The position numbers and the translations under genes were made by a program. Shown here in pieces: positions 1 through 4,122 of a stretch of DNA of 9,223 nt (positions are counted from its first letter, which is position 1; every line of letters starts with the position of its first letter). Source of the stretch: Paracoccaceae bacterium (lineage in GTDB: Bacteria > Pseudomonadota > Alphaproteobacteria > Rhodobacterales > Rhodobacteraceae); NCBI GenBank assembly GCA_003564655.1, contig PXES01000141.1, positions 1-9,223 on the forward strand, written 5' to 3'. Under the pieces are notes generated by a model, which had not been told where the DNA came from, ran no database searches, and saw only the letters and a list, made by a program, of their open reading frames with translations.

Positions 1-119
1 CCCAGCCGGTATTCCTCGGCCAAGGCGACGCGCGCGCCGTGCTCGGCTGACGCGATACGCGCCGCGCGCACCCCGCCCGAGCCGCCGCCGATCACGAAAA
101 GGTCGTAGTCGAAACTCAT
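1..119 (-). CDS. gor: Glutathione reductase, N-terminal fragment (runs off left edge)
   Basis: Only the first 39 codons lie in the window. The translation begins MSFDYDLFVIGGGSGGVRAA, which is the FAD-binding Rossmann start of the pyridine nucleotide-disulfide oxidoreductases (GGGSGG at residues 11-16). The acidic EE at residues 36-37 sits at the end of the second strand, where FAD ribose is bound. The redox-active CxxxxC motif would follow just beyond the edge. Alphaproteobacterial glutathione reductases begin almost exactly this way; dihydrolipoamide dehydrogenase and mercuric reductase share the fold but usually start differently. Glutathione reductase is a cytoplasmic enzyme that reduces GSSG with NADPH. 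The gene starts 5 nt after the rpiA stop, and TGAGGA overlapping that stop serves as its ribosome binding site. The two genes are therefore probably one transcript, linking the pentose phosphate pathway with an NADPH consumer. Confidence 0.85.
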   Translation of the reverse strand, partial: MSFDYDLFVIGGGSGGVRAARIASAEHGARVALAEEYRL

Positions 120-124
120 GGTCC

Positions 125-913
125 TCACAGATCCCGAAAGATGTTCTGCGCCGCGTCCAGATCGACCTGCGCGAAGCTGGTCTCTGGCGCGCCGCTGGTC
201 AGGTCGCGCAGCTCGCACTTCCCGTCGGCATGGCCGATCACCACCTGGTCCGCGATATCGACAAACAGGCCGTTCTCGACAACCCCCGGCACCTGATTGA
301 GCACCAGCGAAAGCTGCTGCGGGTTGCCGATCCGCCCCAGCGCCAGGTCGAGAATGTAGTTGCCCTCATCCGTGACATAGGGGTTGGCGCCGTTCATCCG
401 CAGCGTCGATTTGCGCCCCAGCACATCGACCGCCGCCAGGATTTCCTCGACCAGCGCCTTGGTCGCCTGCCAGCCGAAGGGAATGACCTCGACCGGCAGG
501 GGAAAGGCACCGAGATGCTTCACCTCCTTGGCGGCGTCGGTGATGACGATCATCTGGTCCGAGGCGGTGGCGACGATCTTCTCGTGCAACAGCGCCCCGC
601 CGCCCCCCTTTATGAGCGCAAGCTCGGCGTCGAACTCATCCGCCCCGTCGATGGTCAGGTCGAGCCAGCGCGCTTCCTCCAGGGTGACGATGTTCAGCCC
701 CACCTCGCGCCCCAGCGCCGCGGTGCGCGCCGAGGTCGGCACCGCGATTATGCGCAACCCTTCGGCCCGGACGCGCTGGCCCAGACGGCGCACCAGCCAG
801 GCGGCGGTCGAGCCGGTGCCAAGGCCCACCCGCATCCCGTCCTTCACGAAATCCGCCGCGCAATGGGCGGCGGCGTATTTGGCCTGGTCGATCGGGGTCA
901 GAAGCTCGGTCAT
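125..913 (-). CDS. rpiA: Ribose-5-phosphate isomerase A
   Basis: A 262-residue cytosolic enzyme that interconverts ribose 5-phosphate and ribulose 5-phosphate in the non-oxidative pentose phosphate pathway. Family hallmarks are all present and in order: phosphate-binding GLGTGSTA at 30-37, DGADE at 89-93, KGGGGALLHEK at 102-112 and VVENGLF at 211-217. By alignment from memory with E. coli RpiA (offset 8), the active-site residues D81, D84, K94, E103 and K121 correspond to D89, D92, K102, E111 and K129, so it should be active. It is about 40 residues longer than E. coli RpiA, mostly at the C-terminus. The ATG is preceded by AGGCGG at 5 nt. A candidate promoter lies just upstream, after the large hairpin that ends the cytochrome gene. 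gor follows 5 nt downstream. Confidence 0.97.
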   Translation of the reverse strand: MTELLTPIDQAKYAAAHCAADFVKDGMRVGLGTGSTAAWLVRRLGQRVRAEGLRIIAVPTSARTAALGREVGLNIVTLEEARWLDLTIDGADEFDAELALIKGGGGALLHEKIVATASDQMIVITDAAKEVKHLGAFPLPVEVIPFGWQATKALVEEILAAVDVLGRKSTLRMNGANPYVTDEGNYILDLALGRIGNPQQLSLVLNQVPGVVENGLFVDIADQVVIGHADGKCELRDLTSGAPETSFAQVDLDAAQNIFRDL

Positions 914-943
914 CGCATCCGCCTGTATGGTCTTGCGGGCCGC

Positions 944-972
944 GTTATCGCGCGTTCCGGCCCGGGTTTAAA
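944..972 (-). promoter_or_regulatory. Candidate sigma70-type promoter of rpiA
   Basis: Read on the minus strand, TTTAAA (972-967, 4 of 6 with TTGACA) and GATAAC (949-944, 4 of 6 with TATAAT) are separated by exactly 17 nt. Transcription would begin near 937, leaving about 24 nt before the rpiA ATG at 913. It sits directly after the inverted repeat that probably terminates upstream transcription, which makes a promoter expected here. Neither hexamer is strong, so this is an inference from spacing and position. Confidence 0.35.
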
Positions 973-983
973 GCCGAAAATCG

Positions 984-1081
984 GCCCGCCCGTGCCCGCG
1001 CCAGAGCGGCGAGCAAGCGCCCGGAACGGGCGCGTCGCAAGGGTGGGTGGGCGGGCCGCTCTGGCGCGGGCACGGGCGGGC
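984..1081 (-). terminator. Perfect 27-bp inverted repeat, probable terminator of the cytochrome gene
   Basis: Positions 984-1010 are the exact reverse complement of 1055-1081 (27 of 27 bases). The 44-nt loop contains a second perfect 7-bp stem, 1017-1023 with 1027-1033. The repeat begins at the first base after the cytochrome TGA (1084-1082, minus strand). In minus-strand RNA the stem is followed by CGATTTTCGGCTTT, a modest U-rich stretch. This fits a rho-independent terminator with a poor U-tract, of the kind common in GC-rich alphaproteobacteria, with the rpiA promoter following. The arm is far longer and more perfect than a terminator needs, so a cruciform or a palindromic repeat element is also possible. 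Confidence 0.6.
1041..1055 (+). other. G-quadruplex motif in the hairpin loop
   Basis: GGGTGGGTGGGCGGG has four runs of three G with single-base loops, the arrangement known to give very stable parallel quadruplexes. It is on the plus strand, which is the template strand for the cytochrome-rpiA transcript; the RNA would be C-rich here. It fills the loop side next to the right arm of the 27-bp inverted repeat. Folding in the cell is inferred only. Confidence 0.55.
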
Positions 1082-1459
1082 TCAGTCCTGAATGCTGCGC
1101 AGATACGCCTCAAGCGCGATCACAGCTTCGGGCATCGGGCGCGACAGCCCGGCATCGGTCTGCACCCTTGCCAGCCGTCCGGTCAGAAGGTCGCCGAAAT
1201 TCGGCATCTCGACCCCGTCATAGGCCGTCTGCCCGCGCGCATAGCCGTCGAGCTTGTCGAGAACGCGGATCTGCGGATACGCCCCGCCTGCGCGCGCCGC
1301 GATCATCGTCAGATCGGGCACCTGCGCGCCGCCGCGTGCATCCGCACCATGGCAGGCAACGCAGTTCTGCGCGTAGAGCGCCCGCCCGGCCTCGGGCCCG
1401 GTGGTGGACGCACATCCGGCAAGACAGACGAGCAGGGCAAGCGCGATGCTGTGTTTCAT
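1082..1459 (-). CDS. Class I c-type cytochrome lipoprotein, monoheme
   Basis: A 125-residue exported electron carrier. From the ATG at 1459 the N-terminus is Met-Lys-His, a hydrophobic stretch and a lipobox LAGC with the lipidated cysteine at residue 16. The mature protein would be a lipoprotein in the periplasm. A single CVACH heme-binding motif lies at 33-37, and M85 in EMPNF is the likely second axial iron ligand, as in class I cytochromes c. An alternative GTG start 6 nt upstream (1465) adds two residues; the ATG gives a more typical signal peptide, but neither has a clear ribosome binding site. Its partner is unknown. It is divergent from sdaA across 131 bp, in which I find no convincing promoter for either gene. 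A 27-bp inverted repeat starts immediately after its stop codon. Confidence 0.88.
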   Translation of the reverse strand: MKHSIALALLVCLAGCASTTGPEAGRALYAQNCVACHGADARGGAQVPDLTMIAARAGGAYPQIRVLDKLDGYARGQTAYDGVEMPNFGDLLTGRLARVQTDAGLSRPMPEAVIALEAYLRSIQD

Positions 1460-1590
1460 GCGCACAGTCTGGCGTGATACGGCGTGCTTGCCAAGAGCGT
1501 GTGTCCGGTTCCGGCGACCGAATGTCGCAATTTCCGCACATCGGCCGCAGGGCCGTGCTAGGCAGGCCGTGTCAGCAGGTCGAGGTGTCC

Positions 1591-2961
1591 ATGTTCCTGT
1601 CGGTATTCGAGATGTTCAAGATCGGCATCGGCCCGTCCTCGTCGCACACGATGGGGCCGATGGTCGCAGCGGCGCGATTTCTCGATCATCTGCGCGGGCT
1701 GCCCTTCGGCGTCGCGGGGCTGCGCGCCTCGCTGCACGGCTCGCTCGCCTTTACGGGGCAGGGTCACGCCACCGATCGCGCGGTGATTCTCGGGCTCGCG
1801 GGCTTCACCCTCGAAGCCTATGAAGCCGAGCGCGCCGAGGCCGCGCTGGCGCGCATCAAGGCGTCGGGGCAGATCGCGGCCGAGGGGCTGGGCAGCTTGC
1901 GCTTCGATCCCGCACGCGACCTGATCTTCGACTACGGACCGCCACTGCCCGGCCATGCCAACGGGCTGAAACTCATGGCGACCGACGCGCAGGGTGATGT
2001 CATCGCGCAGGAGACCTATTACTCCATCGGTGGGGGCTTCGTGCAGACCGAGGAGGAACGCGCCCGCCCTGTCGCCGATCCCGGCCCGCCCGTGCCCTAT
2101 CCCTTCCAGAGCGCTGCCGAGATGCTCGAGATGGCCCATGCCTCGGGCCGCGACATCGCGTCGATGAAACGGGCCAACGAGCTTGCGCGGATGGACGTTT
2201 CCACGCTCGATGCCGGGCTGGCGCGGATCTGGGGGGTGATGAACAGCTGCATAGACCGTGGCCTGACCGGGCAAGGGGCGCTGCCCGGTGGTCTGGGCGT
2301 GCGCCGCCGCGCCGGGGCCATCCACGCCGCGCTGCGCGCCGAGGCCGGGCGCAACCTGACCGCGCCGCACACGATCAATGACTGGATCTCGGTCTACGCC
2401 ATGGCCGTGAACGAGGAAAACGCCGCTGGTGGCCAGGTCGTGACCGCCCCCACCAATGGCGCGGCGGGCGTCGTGCCCGCGACCTTGCGCTACTGGCGCG
2501 ACCATGTGCCCGGGGCGTCCACTGCGCAGACGGGCACCTTCCTGCTGACCGCCAGCGCCATCGGCGGGCTGATCAAGCACAACGCCTCGATCTCGGGCGC
2601 CGAATGCGGCTGCCAGGCCGAGGTCGGCGCCGCCGCGGCGATGGCGGCGGCGGGGCTCGCCGCGGTGCTGGGCGGAACGCCCGCGCAGATCGAGAACGCC
2701 GCCGAGATCGCGCTCGAGCATCACCTGGGCATGACCTGCGATCCGGTGAAAGGCCTGGTGCAGGTGCCCTGCATCGAACGCAACGGGCTGGGCGCGATCA
2801 AGGCGGTTTCGGCCGCCAGCCTGGCGCTGCGCGGCGACGGGACGCATTTCATGCCGCTCGACAACTGCATCGAGGCGATGCGCCAGACCGGGGCCGACAT
2901 GTCCGAGAAATACAAGGAAACCAGCCTCGGCGGGCTTGCGGTCAACGTACCCAACTGCTGA
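1591..2961 (+). CDS. sdaA: L-serine dehydratase, iron-sulfur dependent, single-chain
   Basis: A 456-residue L-serine ammonia-lyase converting L-serine to pyruvate and ammonia with a [4Fe-4S] cluster instead of PLP. The N-terminal beta domain opens with FEMFKIGIGPSSSHTMGP (about 6-23), a family signature. The alpha domain carries the cluster cysteines: C341 in ECGCQAEVG, C383 in GMTCDP and C394 in VPCIERN. The protein ends in a cysteine, C456, exactly where the Legionella enzyme places its C-terminal cysteine (offset 2), which ligates the cluster as an internal tail; this correspondence is from memory. Length matches the single-chain family. The ATG at 1591 begins homology; AGCAGG and GAGG lie upstream, and an in-frame GTG at 1585 is an alternative. 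The longer open frame upstream is antisense to the cytochrome gene and is not used. cutA follows after 64 nt, probably on the same transcript. Confidence 0.96.
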   Translation: MFLSVFEMFKIGIGPSSSHTMGPMVAAARFLDHLRGLPFGVAGLRASLHGSLAFTGQGHATDRAVILGLAGFTLEAYEAERAEAALARIKASGQIAAEGLGSLRFDPARDLIFDYGPPLPGHANGLKLMATDAQGDVIAQETYYSIGGGFVQTEEERARPVADPGPPVPYPFQSAAEMLEMAHASGRDIASMKRANELARMDVSTLDAGLARIWGVMNSCIDRGLTGQGALPGGLGVRRRAGAIHAALRAEAGRNLTAPHTINDWISVYAMAVNEENAAGGQVVTAPTNGAAGVVPATLRYWRDHVPGASTAQTGTFLLTASAIGGLIKHNASISGAECGCQAEVGAAAAMAAAGLAAVLGGTPAQIENAAEIALEHHLGMTCDPVKGLVQVPCIERNGLGAIKAVSAASLALRGDGTHFMPLDNCIEAMRQTGADMSEKYKETSLGGLAVNVPNC

Positions 2962-3025
2962 GGCGCGGCGCGCGCCCGAGAGGGTATCACCCGGACCGGC
3001 GCAACGACGGATAACGGAGGTTCCC

Positions 3026-3358
3026 ATGGATATAGTCGAGATCGAGGTCACCTGCCCGGATGCCGACAGCGCCCGCACCATCGCGCGTGCCTGCCTGCAG
3101 GCCCGGCAATGCGCCTGCGCCAATCTGCTGCCCGAGGTCGAGAGCCTGTTCCACTGGCAGGGCCAGATCGACTGCGCGACCGAGGTGCTCCTGCGCCTCA
3201 AGACGCCCGCGCATCTCTTCGAGGCCGCCTGCAGCACCATCCGCGCCCATCACCCCTATGACCTGCCCGCCATCGTGGCGCTCCCCGCCCGGTCCGGGCC
3301 GGGCGTCGCCGACTGGGTCGCCTCCGAGACAGCGAACACGCCCGATGGCTCGACATAA
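3026..3358 (+). CDS. cutA: CutA-family divalent cation tolerance protein
   Basis: A 110-residue small cytosolic protein of the CutA1 family, which form very stable trimers with a ferredoxin-like fold. The family was linked to copper tolerance in E. coli, but its biochemical role remains unsettled. Family landmarks are present: CANLLPEVES at 31-40, W45 followed by GQI, the KTP region at 59-61, and HPYDLPAIVALP at 76-87. There are six cysteines (10, 23, 29, 31, 50, 69), more than usual, which could bind metal. A strong GGAGG lies 5 nt before the ATG. The conserved core ends near W97; the last dozen residues are a family-atypical tail that overlaps the convergent VOC gene. It lies 64 nt after sdaA, with a 6-bp GC stem (2962-2976) but no U-tract between, so cotranscription is likely. 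Confidence 0.93.
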   Translation: MDIVEIEVTCPDADSARTIARACLQARQCACANLLPEVESLFHWQGQIDCATEVLLRLKTPAHLFEAACSTIRAHHPYDLPAIVALPARSGPGVADWVASETANTPDGST

Positions 3359-3738
3359 CCCTTGATCTCGATCGCATTGCCCGCCGGGTCGCGAAAGAAC
3401 ATCGTCCACTGCGCGCCGGGCTCGCCCGCAAAGCGCAGGGTCGGCGGCAGGTCGAAATCCACCCCCGCCGCGGCGATCCGCTCTGCCAGCGCGTTGAAGC
3501 GCGCTACATCCAGCACCGCCCCGAAATGCGGCATCGCTACCTTGTGCGCGTCAACCTGCCCGGTCTGGGCGGTGGCGGCGGGCACCCCCACATGCAGGCT
3601 CAACTGATGGCCGAAGAAATCGAAATCCACCCAGGTCGCGGCACTGCGCCCCTCGCGGCATCCCAGCACCTCGCCATAAAACACCCGCGCGGCGTCCAGA
3701 TCATCGACATGGATCGCCAGATGAAACGGCATCAGCAT
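3256..3738 (-). CDS. VOC (glyoxalase/bleomycin resistance/dioxygenase) superfamily protein
   Basis: A 160-residue protein of two beta-alpha-beta-beta-beta modules. The start PFHLAIHVDDLDAARVFY (4-21), then WVDFDFFGHQLSLHV (36-50) and FFRDPAGNAIEIKGY (114-128), are typical of small stand-alone VOC proteins. H6, H71 and E124 occupy positions where VOC enzymes often place metal ligands, so a metalloenzyme is likely, but the substrate cannot be told. I chose the ATG at 3738 because GGGGAG precedes it by 6 nt and homology starts at once; an ATG at 3756 would add six residues but has AAGGA only 1-2 nt away. The core ends near residue 136, and the last 24 residues form a tail rich in small residues, antisense to cutA. 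Its TAG stop is the complement of the cutA Pro77-Tyr78 codons. Confidence 0.9.
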   Translation of the reverse strand: MLMPFHLAIHVDDLDAARVFYGEVLGCREGRSAATWVDFDFFGHQLSLHVGVPAATAQTGQVDAHKVAMPHFGAVLDVARFNALAERIAAAGVDFDLPPTLRFAGEPGAQWTMFFRDPAGNAIEIKGYVEPSGVFAVSEATQSATPGPDRAGSATMAGRS

Positions 3739-3799
3739 CGCATACTCCCCTATCATGTCCTTCCCCGGATGCCCGCCCCCTCACTGCTGCACAACCCCC

Positions 3800-3943
3800 A
3801 TTTCGTCTCTGCCGCAAATATCCACGGGGTTTCTCAAGGGGGTCGCAATTGTAACGCCATTGGTCCGAGAGACAATGGCGACCAGCCCCTTGAGGCAGGG
3901 GGTGGCGGCCCGCAGGGCCAGCCTGGGGGGCGGCAGCCCCCGG
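3800..3943. repeat. Block of tandem hairpins, candidate extragenic repeat or structured RNA
   Basis: This is the left part of the 384-bp gap between the VOC gene and ileS. Three stem-loops follow one another: 3833-3894 (9 bp CTCAAGGGG/CCCCTTGAG enclosing a second stem), 3904-3923 (8 bp with one bulged A) and 3926-3941 (6 bp GGGGGC/GCCCCC, extended by two pairs). On the minus strand the block is followed by CCCCGTGGATATTTGCGGCA and then GAGACGAA. From memory this resembles a GATATTT-containing sequence often found after GC-rich hairpins between Rhodobacteraceae genes; I cannot verify this here. The block is not coding on either strand. 3739-3799 shows nothing beyond the VOC ribosome binding site, and no clear VOC promoter was found. 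Confidence 0.45.
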
Positions 3944-3974
3944 CTCCCTTTGCAGGAGGTACCGCGTTCCCCTC

Positions 3975-4003
3975 TGGACGCCCCGCCCGAGCGCTCCTAT
4001 AAG
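3975..4003 (+). promoter_or_regulatory. Candidate sigma70-type promoter of the ileS leader
   Basis: TGGACG at 3975-3980 (4 of 6 with TTGACA, keeping the GAC core) and TATAAG at 3998-4003 (5 of 6 with TATAAT) are separated by exactly 17 nt. This is the best promoter-like sequence in the window, in otherwise very GC-rich DNA and directly upstream of ileS. The expected start of transcription, about 7 nt after the -10 box, falls on A4010, the first base of an ATG. Confidence 0.6.
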
Positions 4004-4009
4004 CGGCGC

Positions 4010-4057
4010 ATGTTCCATCCCCGCATCATCGCGCGAATTAGCGTCCCGGCACTCTGA
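4010..4057 (+). CDS. Putative 15-residue isoleucine-rich leader peptide upstream of ileS
   Basis: The ORF reads MFHPRIIARISVPAL and stops with TGA. Three of 15 residues are isoleucine: ATC at 4025, ATC at 4028 and ATT at 4037. The ATG coincides with the predicted transcription start of the upstream promoter, so the mRNA might be leaderless; no Shine-Dalgarno sequence is seen. Codons 12-15 form the left arm of a perfect 10-bp hairpin, and the stop codon lies at the start of its loop. ileS begins 65 nt later. This is the layout of amino-acid attenuation leaders such as trpL, ilvL or pheM, in which ribosome stalling on codons for the scarce amino acid decides which RNA hairpin forms. Against it: 15 codons is short, and chance could give three isoleucines. 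Function is inferred. Confidence 0.45.
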   Translation: MFHPRIIARISVPAL

Positions 4058-4092
4058 CCCAGCGCCCCGGAGTGCCGGGCGAGCCTCGGCGC
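4045..4092 (+). promoter_or_regulatory. Mutually exclusive hairpins in the ileS leader (putative attenuator)
   Basis: Hairpin A pairs CCCGGCACTC (4045-4054) with GAGTGCCGGG (4070-4079), 10 perfect pairs with a 15-nt loop. Hairpin B pairs 4072-4079 with 4085-4092, 8 pairs including two G-U, with a 5-nt loop. Both need 4072-4079, so they cannot coexist. A ribosome reaching the leader-peptide stop would cover the left arm of A and favour B; a ribosome stalled at the isoleucine codons would leave A free. Neither hairpin is followed by a U-tract, so if this is a switch it may act on translation or Rho-dependent termination rather than by intrinsic termination. Confidence 0.45.
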
Positions 4093-4122
4093 CTGCCCCT
4101 GACCCTCGCGAAAGATGAGACG

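Noticed and set aside
230..1477. 415-codon plus-strand open frame across rpiA and the cytochrome gene
   Set aside because: It runs through two well-supported minus-strand genes and the palindrome between them, and its composition is a shadow of their codons.
1168..1590. In-frame N-terminal extension of sdaA
   Set aside because: The extension is antisense to the cytochrome gene, is Arg- and Ala-rich with no homology, and the family N-terminus begins exactly at the ATG at 1591.
1460..1590. Divergent promoters between the cytochrome gene and sdaA
   Set aside because: One is expected for each gene. The best minus-strand pair (TTGGCA, 17 nt, CAGACT) would start transcription at the start codon and has a poor -10, and the plus strand shows no pair above 3 of 6 at both hexamers.
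2082..2097. CGGCCCGCCCGTGCCC is identical to 982-997 in the palindrome arm
   Set aside because: Inside sdaA these bases encode a Gly-Pro-Pro-Val-Pro stretch. A 16-base match of C/G-rich sequence within 9 kb of such DNA can occur by chance, and the copy lacks its partner arm.
3954..3965. GGAGGTACCGCG upstream of ileS matches the T-box core GGUGGNACCGCG at all but one base
   Set aside because: The differing base is the U that pairs with the tRNA 3' end, no convincing Stem I with an Ile specifier loop precedes it, the expected antiterminator partner is poor, and it lies upstream of the best promoter. T-boxes are also not typical of alphaproteobacteria. A covariance search with the Rfam T-box model would be decisive.
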